Assembly (NCBI RefSeq): GCF_002890895.1
Contig: NZ_POUL01000002.1
Location: 1-64,000 of the forward strand
From: Stutzerimonas stutzeri
GTDB taxonomy: Bacteria; Pseudomonadota; Gammaproteobacteria; Pseudomonadales; Pseudomonadaceae
Length of the DNA: 64,000 nt
Direction of reading: 5' to 3'
Position numbers and translations under genes: made by a program
The notes under the pieces: generated by a model
Seen by the model: the letters and a program-made list of their open reading frames with translations, nothing else
What the model was told of the DNA's origin: nothing
The model's database searches: none
Shown here: one piece after another, positions 34,672-44,257 of the stretch
How the letters are laid out: every line of letters begins with the position of its first letter
Numbering within the stretch: position 1 is the first letter of the stretch

Positions 34672-37257
34672 ATGGCCCAACCAGATCTGCAATCCCGGCT
34701 TGCTTTCACGCTGCAATCGGCTGGATTGCTGGAGTGGTACGTCGAACTGGACGATTCGCTGAGCGATACCCAGGCAACGGTCGAAGCCGTTACCCATGCG
34801 CTCGATGCCTGTTCTTTAGGCAGCACCTCGCTTACCGAATTTCTTGAACATATCCATCCCGACGACCGCGATCCGGTCGCCGAACATGTCGCCATAGCGC
34901 TCTCGACCGGTAATGAGGTGCGCTTCGAATGCCGTGTCCTGGTCGGCGACAGCGGCGTGCAAATGGTCAGCGTGACCGGTCGCTCCACCGCCCATCCCGA
35001 ACTACGCGCGCTGCATTTCATCAGCCAGGACGTGACTGACTGCCGCCGCTCCGAGGCGATTGCCGAAGGGCAGATGCGCTCACTCGAGCTGGCGGTGGCC
35101 GGTGCACCTTTGACGGAGGTACTGGTTGAACTTACCCGCTCGGCGCAAAAGCAGTCGGCTGGAACCATTCGTGCCGCGATCATGCGCCTGGACGAGGATG
35201 GCAAGCTGCGATTCGTTGAAGCCTCCAGCCTCCCTGCGGATTTTGTCGCAGCGGTAGATGAGATGGATGCCGGTTCCAATGAATCGAGTTGCAGCTTGGC
35301 GGTGCGCACCGGCAAGCCAAGCGTCGCCGTGGATATCGGTAGCGACCCGTATTGGGCCACGCACCGGGACAAGGCGCTCGAGCATGGCCTGCGCGCCTGC
35401 TGGTCGACACCCGTGCTTTCCGACGGCGGCGAGGTGATGGGCACCATCGCCTGTTACAGCACTGTCTGCAGCGCGCCGTCGTCCCTGGAGCAGGAAGGCA
35501 TCACCCTCCTGGCCAACACGGCAGCATTGGTGGTGCAGCGTGATCGAGCCAACCGGGCGCGGGCCAAGGTTGAACGAAAAATGGCAGCCAACGAGCGCCG
35601 CTTCAGGGGGCTGGTCAAAGCGACGAATAGTCTGATCTGGTCTGCTTCGCCTGAGGTTGATCTTGTCGAGCCGCAGCACGATTGGGCTGAGTTCACTGGG
35701 CAGACCTTTGAGCAATCGCGAGGCAAGGGCTGGCTCGAAGCCGTGCATCCAGAGGACCGCGCCGAGCTTGAATCCGTCATTGAAGAAATGTGTTCGGTCT
35801 ATACCAACAAGCGCGCGGAGTACCGCATTAGGCGGGCGGACGGCGAGTATCGGCATATGTCCGGTCATGCGGTGCCGATCTTCGATGACCGCGGAATCAT
35901 GAAGGAATGGTCAGGCGGGCTGACCGACATCACCGACCGCAAGCAGGTCGAGCACCGGCTTCACCACATGGCCACGCATGACTCCTTGACGGGCCTTCCC
36001 AACCGCACCTACCTCAACGATCACTTGCGCGAATTGGTCAATTTCATCCCGGAAAACCAGCAGCTGATGATCATGCTGATCGACCTGGATCGCTTCAAGG
36101 AAGTGAACGACTCGATGGGGCATGGCTACGGCGACGTGCTGTTGGTGCAGATTGCCCATCGCCTGCGTGAGGCGCTGCCATCCGGTGACCTGGTGGCGCG
36201 CCTGGGCGGGGACGAGTTTGTGGTGGTGGCCCATTTACCTGACGGGGTGCGCTCGGCCGAGCGGCTGGCGACCGACCTGCTGCATGCGATCCAGGTGCCC
36301 TGCGATGTGCTCGGCACCCGTTACTACCCCTCGGCATCGATGGGCATGTGTCTGTATCCAAACCCTGACACCACCATCGACGAACTGCTACAGCACGCCG
36401 ATATCGCCATGTATCGCGCCAAGGATGCAGGCGGCACCGGGATGCAGTTCTTTTCCGCCGAGATGAGCATCGAGACCAAGAACCGCATGGCGCTGGAGCT
36501 CGATTTGCGCGAAGCGCTGGAACGAAACGAGTTCGTGCTGCATTACCAGCCGCGCATCTGCCTGGACGACGACACCCCGTGCGGTGTGGAAGCGCTGATC
36601 CGTTGGAACCACCCAAGCAAGGGACTGGTTTCACCGGCAGTGTTCATTCCCATCGCTGAGGCCACGGGCCTTATCTGCAAGATTGGTAACTGGGTGCTGC
36701 AGCAGGCGTGCAAAGACATTCAGCAGTTGACCGAGCGCATCGGTACCGAGTTGATGCTATCGGTCAACGTGTCACCGGTGCAGCTCAAATCGCCGACATT
36801 GTGCAGCGAAGTCAGTGGAGCATTAAGTGCGGCCGGGTTGGATACGCACCGTCTTGAACTGGAGCTGACCGAGTCCGGGCTTATCGAAGACACCGACACG
36901 TCGCATCAACTGCTGAGAAACCTTGGGGCCATCGGCGTGCGGCTTGCCATCGATGACTTTGGCACCGGGTACGCCGGAATCGCCTATTTGCGCCAGTACC
37001 CTATTGATGTCGTGAAGCTCGACAGGACATTTCTCTGCCCCTCAAGCAAGGCCGACAACTGTCTCGACTTCATCAAAGCAGTGACCGAAATGTGTCACTC
37101 GCTTGGCATGCGCGTTGTGGCCGAAGGTGTGGAGGATGCCGATATGCTGCGTCAGTTGATGCGGTCGTCATGCGACGAGGCGCAGGGCTATCTGTTCGCC
37201 CAGCCCATGCCGCTGACCAAGCTGGGGGACTACATCATCGATCGCCGGGCGAGTTGA
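34672..37257 (+). CDS. GAF-PAS-GGDEF-EAL cyclic-di-GMP protein
   Basis: 861 residues without membrane segments. Layout: a PAS-like N-terminus (about 10-125), GAF (about 135-290), PAS (about 305-425), diguanylate cyclase GGDEF (about 430-595, signature GGDEF at 512-516) and phosphodiesterase EAL (about 605-855, EALIRW at 640-645, DDFGTGYAGI and VVAEGVED). Both active-site signatures are intact, so it could make and break cyclic-di-GMP, with the balance set by the sensory part. The signal is unknown. It is the first of four large signalling genes between 34.7 and 49.3 kb. Confidence 0.93.
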   Translation: MAQPDLQSRLAFTLQSAGLLEWYVELDDSLSDTQATVEAVTHALDACSLGSTSLTEFLEHIHPDDRDPVAEHVAIALSTGNEVRFECRVLVGDSGVQMVSVTGRSTAHPELRALHFISQDVTDCRRSEAIAEGQMRSLELAVAGAPLTEVLVELTRSAQKQSAGTIRAAIMRLDEDGKLRFVEASSLPADFVAAVDEMDAGSNESSCSLAVRTGKPSVAVDIGSDPYWATHRDKALEHGLRACWSTPVLSDGGEVMGTIACYSTVCSAPSSLEQEGITLLANTAALVVQRDRANRARAKVERKMAANERRFRGLVKATNSLIWSASPEVDLVEPQHDWAEFTGQTFEQSRGKGWLEAVHPEDRAELESVIEEMCSVYTNKRAEYRIRRADGEYRHMSGHAVPIFDDRGIMKEWSGGLTDITDRKQVEHRLHHMATHDSLTGLPNRTYLNDHLRELVNFIPENQQLMIMLIDLDRFKEVNDSMGHGYGDVLLVQIAHRLREALPSGDLVARLGGDEFVVVAHLPDGVRSAERLATDLLHAIQVPCDVLGTRYYPSASMGMCLYPNPDTTIDELLQHADIAMYRAKDAGGTGMQFFSAEMSIETKNRMALELDLREALERNEFVLHYQPRICLDDDTPCGVEALIRWNHPSKGLVSPAVFIPIAEATGLICKIGNWVLQQACKDIQQLTERIGTELMLSVNVSPVQLKSPTLCSEVSGALSAAGLDTHRLELELTESGLIEDTDTSHQLLRNLGAIGVRLAIDDFGTGYAGIAYLRQYPIDVVKLDRTFLCPSSKADNCLDFIKAVTEMCHSLGMRVVAEGVEDADMLRQLMRSSCDEAQGYLFAQPMPLTKLGDYIIDRRAS

Positions 37258-37288
37258 GCTTTACGCCGTTACTGCCCGCGCTGAACTC

Positions 37289-37304
37289 GATTCTTGTAAG
37301 AATC
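37289..37304. promoter_or_regulatory. Perfect palindrome upstream of the 37.5-kb kinase
   Basis: GATTCTTGTAAGAATC: seven-base perfect arms around GT, in the 280-base spacer between the GGDEF-EAL gene and the kinase gene. It could be an operator or a short hairpin; there is no T run. Nothing else was found in the spacer. Confidence 0.35.
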
Positions 37305-37537
37305 AGATGCACGGTGGCTTCTGCCCGCACAGTCGGCTCTGTACCATTTGCCTACACCACTACATTAGATGCGTTGGCCAGACCGCTGCGGCGGCTGACT
37401 GGCGCACTGCTGTCCAGCACAGCAGCCCCTTCAGACTATCGGGCGCTTACGTAGTGGCTTCTTCTATGCAGACGTTTGAGTGCTAAACGGACGCGAAGGG
37501 CAACCTCACCTGTTCCTAACTACCGGAAAGCACCGAC

Positions 37538-39646
37538 GTGACTGCTGACATTTCATCCGAGGCCAGGCGGCTATTGATTGGCACTGGCTGCGGCGTCGAT
37601 TTCTCTCACCTGATCCAGCTACTGGACGAAGAGGGTTATGAGATCGCTTTCTGCTCCAGCGACAGTTTTTTTCAACAGCTGGATCACCGTGTAGGTGCGG
37701 TGATCGCCACCGACCGGTTCCTTGCATCGGCGATGGCGAGCGGCGGCGCCGTCATGGAGGCAAGCGACAAAGCGGATATCCCCTTTGTCCTGATTTCCGA
37801 CACCCGGAGTGAATCACGCGACGACTTCACCGCGATCAAGGAGCGGTTGCCTGCATGGTTACCGGACCTGGTGATTCTTGAGCAACCGGTAACACCGGCA
37901 GCTCTGCTGAGTACTGTGGCGATGGCTTGGCGCTCACGGCTCCGTCAGTTCGAAATTGCAGACCGTCTTGTCGAACTTGCTGAGCAGCAGGCGACGCTCG
38001 AGAGGCTGGTCGAACATCTTCCGGTTGGCATATGCCTGATCGACGTGAACGGGACCACCGTACTCAGCAATCCCACCTACGAGCGATATGTGCCCAATCG
38101 CAGAATCCCATCTGCCGACACTCAGCATGCCGAACGGTGGGTGGGGCTGGACAGCGAGGGTCAACTGATACCGCGCAATCGGTTCGCCGGCGCCCGTGCG
38201 CTGCGCGGAGAAACGGTGGAAGGAGCGGATTTCCGCTACTACCCAGACGAAGGGCCCGAGCTGTGGACGCGCGTCAATGCCGTGCCGTTGTATGACAGCC
38301 AGCGGAAGATCAAAGGCGCGGCCCTAGTGGTCATCGACATCAACGCTGAAAAGCAGAACGAAGAGATGCTGCGCCGTTTCAACGATGATCTCGAGTACCA
38401 GGTCAAGGCACGCACCCGTGCGCTGGAAGAGGCATTGGAAAAGCTGACGCAGGAGAGCCAGGAGCGCGCCCGAACCGAAGAGCAGCTCCGTCAATCCATG
38501 AAGATGGACGCGGTGGGTCAGCTCACGGGTGGCATCGCTCATGACTTCAACAACATGCTGACCGGTGTGATCGGCGCGCTGGACCTGATGCGCCTTCGTA
38601 TTGGTCGGCAGCAATACGGCGATCTGGATCGCTACATGACGGCCGCTCACACGTCCGCCAGCCGAGCGGCGGCCCTGACCCAGCGTTTATTGGCGTTCTC
38701 CCGCCGACAGTCGCTTGAAGCCCGCGCCACGTCGGTGAACCCACTGATTCTGTCGTTAGGTGATTTGCTCAAACGGACCATGACGGAGCGAATCAAGCTT
38801 GAGCTTCAGCTTGACGACAATGCTGGACTGGCATTGGTCGACCCCAACCAACTTGAAAATGCCTTGTTGAACCTCTGCATCAATGCGCGTGATGCCATGC
38901 CCGACGGGGGCACGCTGGCGATTGTGACCAGCCGGGCTGATGTCGACGAGGCAGACGCGATTCGTCTGGGTGGTAACAAGGGGGGCTATGTCAGCATCAG
39001 GGTATCGGACACCGGGGTTGGCATCCCTGAGTCTGTGCTGGGGAAAATTTTCGAACCTTTCTTCACGACCAAACCTTTGGGGCAAGGTACTGGGCTGGGC
39101 CTTTCCATGGTTTACGGATTCGTCCAGCAGAGCAGCGGGTTCGTCTCGGTAACCAGCGAGGAGGGCGCCGGAACGTCGATCACCTTGTATATACCACTGG
39201 CGCAGACGTCTGCTGTCGAGAAGGCATCGACCGTCGCACCCGTGGATTTTACCTGCGGTAAAGGGCAGGCGATCCTGGTGGTCGAGGATGATGATTCGGT
39301 ACGCCTGCTGCTAGCCGCGGCGCTGGGAGACTTTGGCTATCAAGTCCACCTCGCTGAAGACGGTCAGCAGGCGTTGAGTCTGCTCGATGGCTTGCATGCG
39401 TTGGACTTGTTGATAACCGACGTCGGGTTGCCCGGTCTGAACGGCCGCCAGCTGGCAGAAATCATCCAGCAGAAACGGCCAGATCTGCCCGTCCTGTTTA
39501 TCAGTGGCTACGCGGAAAACGCGGCGATTCGATCCGAGTTTCTCGGCGTGGGGATGAGCATGATGACCAAACCCTTCACGCTCGAGCATCTGGCAGATAC
39601 GGTTTCAGCCGCCTTTGAAGCGCAGGCTGCATCGGGCGCTATTTGA
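37538..39646 (+). CDS. Hybrid sensor histidine kinase with receiver
   Basis: 702-residue soluble hybrid kinase. An N-terminal alpha/beta region (about 10-130) resembles a receiver fold without its acidic site. Then come PAS (about 150-270), a coiled coil (about 275-320), HisKA with H335 in GGIAHDFNNML, HATPase (NARDAMPDGG, DTGVGIPE, GTGLGLSM) and a C-terminal receiver with D628 in ITDVGLPG. The GTG start follows GGAAAG. Its kinase and receiver parts resemble those of the 46.3-kb kinase. No cognate output protein is next to it, so it may feed a phosphorelay elsewhere. Confidence 0.9.
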   Translation: MTADISSEARRLLIGTGCGVDFSHLIQLLDEEGYEIAFCSSDSFFQQLDHRVGAVIATDRFLASAMASGGAVMEASDKADIPFVLISDTRSESRDDFTAIKERLPAWLPDLVILEQPVTPAALLSTVAMAWRSRLRQFEIADRLVELAEQQATLERLVEHLPVGICLIDVNGTTVLSNPTYERYVPNRRIPSADTQHAERWVGLDSEGQLIPRNRFAGARALRGETVEGADFRYYPDEGPELWTRVNAVPLYDSQRKIKGAALVVIDINAEKQNEEMLRRFNDDLEYQVKARTRALEEALEKLTQESQERARTEEQLRQSMKMDAVGQLTGGIAHDFNNMLTGVIGALDLMRLRIGRQQYGDLDRYMTAAHTSASRAAALTQRLLAFSRRQSLEARATSVNPLILSLGDLLKRTMTERIKLELQLDDNAGLALVDPNQLENALLNLCINARDAMPDGGTLAIVTSRADVDEADAIRLGGNKGGYVSIRVSDTGVGIPESVLGKIFEPFFTTKPLGQGTGLGLSMVYGFVQQSSGFVSVTSEEGAGTSITLYIPLAQTSAVEKASTVAPVDFTCGKGQAILVVEDDDSVRLLLAAALGDFGYQVHLAEDGQQALSLLDGLHALDLLITDVGLPGLNGRQLAEIIQQKRPDLPVLFISGYAENAAIRSEFLGVGMSMMTKPFTLEHLADTVSAAFEAQAASGAI

Positions 39647-39710
39647 AGACGCACGCAGAGGGCAGGCACAGGCACAGGTGCTGGCCAGTGCCTGCTGGCT
39701 TGATCGCCGT

Positions 39711-42233
39711 TTAGCACCCGCCGGCCTCGACGACATGCTCCACCCGCGCATCCGCCAGGACCTGCTGGAACAGCAGCGGTGACATGGGGCGACCGAGATA
39801 GAAGCCCTGCGCCTGGTCACACGCAAGCTCGGTCAGCTTTCCAAGCTGTGCAACTGTCTCGATACCTTCGGCGGTTACGGTCAGCGAGAGGGCGTGACCC
39901 ATGCTGACAATGGCGTGGACGATTGCTTCGCTGCTTTGTGACTGGTCAAGTCCGGAGATGAAGCTGCGGTCGATCTTGATGCCGTCGAACGGATAGCTGC
40001 GAAGGTAGCTCAGGGACGAATAGCCAGTGCCAAAGTCATCCATGGACAGGCGAGTTCCCAGCGCCTTGAGCGCGTTCATGGTCGTCAGCGCCGAGGCGGC
40101 ATCTTCGAGCATGACGCTTTCGGTGATCTCCAGCTCAAGACGCTGCGGCGCAATGCCCGTGCTCTTGAGAACGGTTGCGATACGGTCGACTAGATCACTG
40201 CGCTGAAACTCAACCGGAGACAGGTTCACCGAAACCATCAGCTCATCGCCCCAGCTCAGGGCGTTAAGGCAGGCTTCACGCAGCACCCAGTCGCTGAGCT
40301 CCACGATCAGGCCGGTTTCCTCGGCCAATGGGATGAAACAGGCCGGGCTGAGCAGATCACGGATCGGATGCTGCCAGCGCACGAGGGCCTCGGCACCGAC
40401 GATGGTTTGTGAAGACGCATCGTAGCGCGGCTGGAAATCGAGGCGGAACTCATGGCGGCGCAACGCCTGTCGCATGTCCATTTCGAGTTGGCGACGCTCC
40501 ATGATTCGCTCGTTCATCGCCGGCTCGTAAAACCGGAACAGGTTACGGCCGCTGGACTTGGCTTCGTACAGCGCGATGTCGGCATAGCGCAGCAGGTCCT
40601 CCGCGGTCAGCCCGTCGAACGGCGCCGAAACGATACCGATGCTGGCGCCTACGCTGACGTCGTTGGTTCCGATTCGTATAGGTTGGTTGATCTGCTCGAT
40701 CAGCCGCAGGCATAGCCGCTCTGCCTGCTCCTGGGTGCGGCAGTCGGTGGCCACAACGATGAACTCGTCGCCGCCAAGCCTTGCTACCAGGTCTGTCTCC
40801 CGTGTGCCGCCGGTGAGCGCCTTGGCCACTTCGCGAAGCACCACATCGCCCGCAGCGTGACCAAAGGTGTCGTTGACAGGCTTGAAGCGGTCCAGATCCA
40901 GAGCGAGAAGAAACACGGGGTGGTCACCACTCAGGCCTTCGCTCAAGCGGGTATTGAGAAAGTTGTTCAGACGGTGACGATTGGCCAGCCCCGTTAGGGC
41001 ATCGTGCTGGCTGATGTGCTCGATGCGCGCCTTGGCTTCGATTTCCTCGGTGATGTCGCAGACAGTGCCCTGGTAACCCTGCAACTGTTCTGCAACCCGC
41101 ACGGCGCGGGCAGAGAGCTGGCAATAGCGTGGGCTCTGGTGGTCGTCGCGCATTTCACATGGAATTGGTCTGCGACCGGCAGCGACTCCGTCTTCGGCAG
41201 TGGCAGCCATCAGCTGTTTGTCATACGCCAGCAACTCGGTGAGCTGACGCCCTATCCAGGCGTGACAGGCTAGACCCGTGACCTGCGTGAAACGCTCGGA
41301 CAGAAACGTCAGCCGTTGTTCTGAATCGGTTTCCCAGATCCAATCCGAGGATGCTTCCGAAATATTCTTGAAGCGCTGCTCGCTGACCCGTAACGCTTGC
41401 TGAGAGGTATCGATCATGTCCGCTGCATGGATGACACGACTGCGCAACCAGAACATAAGCGCGGCGACCAGTGTTCCGAGCAGCAACAGCATGGGCAGGA
41501 ATTTCGCCAGCACCGACCTGCCCAGCGCTTCGCTCTGCCATTGCAGTGTGGTTGCAATGCCGAGGCTTTCTTGCAGCGTCAGCATCGGTCTCGAGCCGTC
41601 GGGAACGGTGCCAACGGTAGCGGTGAGGCCGATCAGGTCGAATGCTTCGTCCAGCACCTTCAGCTTCGGGCCGGTCAGCACGTCGACATAGACGAGATAG
41701 GACAGCTGTGCGAAATCATCGTACGAGCTGTCCGGCCGTATCACAGCGGCCGACACCACGGCCGGCATTCCTGTGACTGAAAAGTAGACCTGCGTGAAGC
41801 CGTCTTCGGCAGACCGGCTGCGGGCGCTGGCCAACAGCGCCGGCAAGTCGCCGGCTATCCAGTCGTGCGCTTCAACGTCGCTCAACTCGCCATCGACGAT
41901 GGCATAGCGGGTCGATGCGTCGGGCCCCAGAACGAAAACGCCGTCCAGGCCGTACGTGGAAAACAGCGACTGGCCGATGTTGTCGCCTTCGAACGCCCAG
42001 CCTACATCCACGTCGCCGCTCATATGCTTGTAGGCATCGTTCCAGAAAGCGTAGTCGGCCAGCGCGGTGCCGATCTTGTCTCGCCGGCTCTCCATTGCCT
42101 TGGCCGCGTCTGTTTCGCTGTGCTGTACCTGCTGTTCGTCCAGCTCCATGCACAGATAGACCAGCGCCAGGGCGACGGTGATGAAAAGCGTAGCGACCAC
42201 ATAGATGAAACCGAGTGAGGCTCGGCGGGTCAT
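39711..42233 (-). CDS. Membrane CHASE4-PAS-GGDEF-EAL cyclic-di-GMP protein
   Basis: 840 residues. Two membrane segments (about 8-28 and 250-275) frame a periplasmic CHASE4-like sensor. Inside follow PAS (about 295-400), GGDEF (about 410-575, signature at 487-491) and EAL (about 585-830, EALVRW at 615-620, DDFGTGYSSL, VTAEGIET). Both catalytic signatures are intact. I chose the start MTRRASLGFIYVV because it begins just before the first membrane segment; the frame is open 56 codons further, and an ATG at 42287 is possible, but neither has a strong ribosome site. Convergent with the kinase at 37.5 kb. Confidence 0.92.
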   Translation of the reverse strand: MTRRASLGFIYVVATLFITVALALVYLCMELDEQQVQHSETDAAKAMESRRDKIGTALADYAFWNDAYKHMSGDVDVGWAFEGDNIGQSLFSTYGLDGVFVLGPDASTRYAIVDGELSDVEAHDWIAGDLPALLASARSRSAEDGFTQVYFSVTGMPAVVSAAVIRPDSSYDDFAQLSYLVYVDVLTGPKLKVLDEAFDLIGLTATVGTVPDGSRPMLTLQESLGIATTLQWQSEALGRSVLAKFLPMLLLLGTLVAALMFWLRSRVIHAADMIDTSQQALRVSEQRFKNISEASSDWIWETDSEQRLTFLSERFTQVTGLACHAWIGRQLTELLAYDKQLMAATAEDGVAAGRRPIPCEMRDDHQSPRYCQLSARAVRVAEQLQGYQGTVCDITEEIEAKARIEHISQHDALTGLANRHRLNNFLNTRLSEGLSGDHPVFLLALDLDRFKPVNDTFGHAAGDVVLREVAKALTGGTRETDLVARLGGDEFIVVATDCRTQEQAERLCLRLIEQINQPIRIGTNDVSVGASIGIVSAPFDGLTAEDLLRYADIALYEAKSSGRNLFRFYEPAMNERIMERRQLEMDMRQALRRHEFRLDFQPRYDASSQTIVGAEALVRWQHPIRDLLSPACFIPLAEETGLIVELSDWVLREACLNALSWGDELMVSVNLSPVEFQRSDLVDRIATVLKSTGIAPQRLELEITESVMLEDAASALTTMNALKALGTRLSMDDFGTGYSSLSYLRSYPFDGIKIDRSFISGLDQSQSSEAIVHAIVSMGHALSLTVTAEGIETVAQLGKLTELACDQAQGFYLGRPMSPLLFQQVLADARVEHVVEAGGC

Positions 42234-42495
42234 GGCGGTGTAGCCTGCTGCTTCGTTGGGGATGCTAGTTGCGATGGGACGTATCATCGATATGGCCGGG
42301 CTCGAGTGAGTTGCGCTGAGAACGCTTGCACGGTCTGTATCGGCTGAAGCCCGTCTTGCCGCTGTGCTGGTCGGCAGATTCCGACCGATGGCGCGAGGCA
42401 CGATTCCTATCGCTGCACAAACGTTCTAGCTCGCCTGCTTCTCCGCGAGTCGATAATCTCCGTTGGATACGCGGTGTCCAGAAGCCGGGGGCGAC

Positions 42496-43335
42496 ATGAA
42501 CGACAGCAGCTGGATCGACCTGAAGTTGGATGCCGAAACAGGCATCGAGACCATCCGCGCGCATTTCGAAGGCCATGCCTACGATCCGCATTGGCATGAC
42601 AGCTACCTCATCGGCTTTACGGAGCAAGGCGTTCAGCAGTTCCACTGCCGTAGGGCCCTGCACAGCAGCATCGTAGGGCAGGCGTTTCTGCTGGAGCCGG
42701 GCGAGATCCACGATGGCCGTGCGCCGACTCCCGGCGGCTTCACCTACTCGACCTTCTACCTGCAGCCCCATTGGCTGGAGGCCCAGCTGCGCGGGCTGTT
42801 CGAAGATGCACCGAGCGATTGCCTGCCCAGTTTCAAGGAAACCCTTGCCGATGAGCCGGGCCTGGTGAGGCACATCGCCTACGCATTTCAGGCCGTTCAC
42901 CTCGACGAGATGCGCATCGTTCGGCATGCCGCACTCGACGGTCTGCTGGATGTGTTGTCGGGGCGGATGCACTGGCGCAAGCGTCTGGAGGCTTCCGCGC
43001 CGCTACCTTCGGTTGCGATCAGGACCAGGGATTACCTTCATGCTCATCTTGACCAGGACCTCGGGCTCGACGAGCTTGCAGCGGTAGCCGGGGTCGACCG
43101 CTTCCGCTTGTCCCGTGCGTTCAAGGCTTCCTTTGGGCTGGCGCCCCACGCCTATCTCGTTCAGCTTCGGCTAAGCGCCGCTCGCAAGCTGCTGCGGCAG
43201 GGTTTGGCACCTGCTAACGTCGCCATGGAGCTGGGATTCGCCGACCAGAGCCACCTTGGCCGATGGTTTCGCCGGACCTACGGCCTTAGCCCCGCGGCGT
43301 ATCGAAAAAGCTGCTCAAACCTTCCAGACCGCTGA
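42496..43335 (+). CDS. AraC-type regulator next to a LysE-type exporter
   Basis: 279-residue AraC-family regulator with an N-terminal cupin-like sensor (DPHWHDSYLIGFTEQG, LLEPGEIHDGRAP) and two C-terminal HTHs (LDELAAVAGVDRFRLSRAFK and VAMELGFADQSHLGRWFRRTYG). The gene directly downstream, in the same direction 104 bases away, encodes a LysE/RhtB exporter; this pairing is common and suggests the regulator controls amino-acid export. The effector is unknown. Confidence 0.88.
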   Translation: MNDSSWIDLKLDAETGIETIRAHFEGHAYDPHWHDSYLIGFTEQGVQQFHCRRALHSSIVGQAFLLEPGEIHDGRAPTPGGFTYSTFYLQPHWLEAQLRGLFEDAPSDCLPSFKETLADEPGLVRHIAYAFQAVHLDEMRIVRHAALDGLLDVLSGRMHWRKRLEASAPLPSVAIRTRDYLHAHLDQDLGLDELAAVAGVDRFRLSRAFKASFGLAPHAYLVQLRLSAARKLLRQGLAPANVAMELGFADQSHLGRWFRRTYGLSPAAYRKSCSNLPDR

Positions 43336-43439
43336 GCCGAACAGACGCAAAGTGGCAGGACCGAAACTGGAGACCTGCCCATGCCTTCCACCGCCCCCCA
43401 TTCATGCACCGCTCCCCGTCCTGTTAGCGGGGGGCTGCG

Positions 43440-44033
43440 ATGAACCAGCTTCTCCCGTTTGTACTCTTCACCTTTGTCGCTTCGATCACCCCTGGGCCTA
43501 CTAACATGCTCGTGCTCAGCAGCAGCGCCCGTTTCGGTTGGCGCGCCGCTCTCCCTCTGCTGACGGGCGCCTGCCTAAGCGCCGCGCTGATCGTCATGCT
43601 GGTCGGCCTGGGGTTGGGCGAAATATTGATGCGGCTGCCAGCTGTGCAACATGCGATGGCCTGGTTGGGCGTTGCCTGGATCACGCTGCTGGCCTGGAAA
43701 CTCTGGCGCAGCGCCGATGAGCCCTTGGATACAGACTCGGCCGGCATACGCATCGGGGCATGGGGCGGGGCGGCTTTGCAGCTGATAAATCCCAAGACAT
43801 GGATGATGGCGCTTGCGGTAGTCAGCGTATTCGCGGGCGCTGACGCAGGCCCGGCAGGATACGCGGGCTACGCGCTCATCTTTCTTGGCATAGCGGTGCC
43901 TTGCCTGATTGGATGGGCCGCGCTCGGCCGAGGGGCGGTCAGGCTGCTGCGCTCCCCGGCATCGCTGCGGTGCTTCAATCGGGTTATGGCGCTACTGTTG
44001 CTCGTCTCGGCATGGGGCAGCCTGCTGATGTAA
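43440..44033 (+). CDS. LysE/RhtB-family exporter
   Basis: 197-residue inner-membrane protein with six hydrophobic segments. The family signature is visible: FTFVASITPGPTNMLVLSSS near the start and QLINPKTWMMALAVVSVF in the second half. Such proteins export amino acids or similar metabolites. The ribosome site is GGGGGCTGCG. It probably forms a unit with the AraC-type regulator upstream. Specificity cannot be told. Confidence 0.9.
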   Translation: MNQLLPFVLFTFVASITPGPTNMLVLSSSARFGWRAALPLLTGACLSAALIVMLVGLGLGEILMRLPAVQHAMAWLGVAWITLLAWKLWRSADEPLDTDSAGIRIGAWGGAALQLINPKTWMMALAVVSVFAGADAGPAGYAGYALIFLGIAVPCLIGWAALGRGAVRLLRSPASLRCFNRVMALLLLVSAWGSLLM

Positions 44034-44257
44034 GGCGCTTTCTCGCGGCGGCGTTTAGCGCGCTACGCCTGGTTCGCAAAGGCAACTATCATGCGCGGCC
44101 GGGGCGCTTGCATATTCATCGCGGACTGGGGAACCAAAGCCGACTCAGTGATGGTCGAAGCGCCTAGACAATGACCACCACCGGTCTTGGTTTTCGATTG
44201 CCTCCCGTGCGGCGCTGTTGCCTGAGGCGACCTACTTACCCTTCAAAGGAACGATAG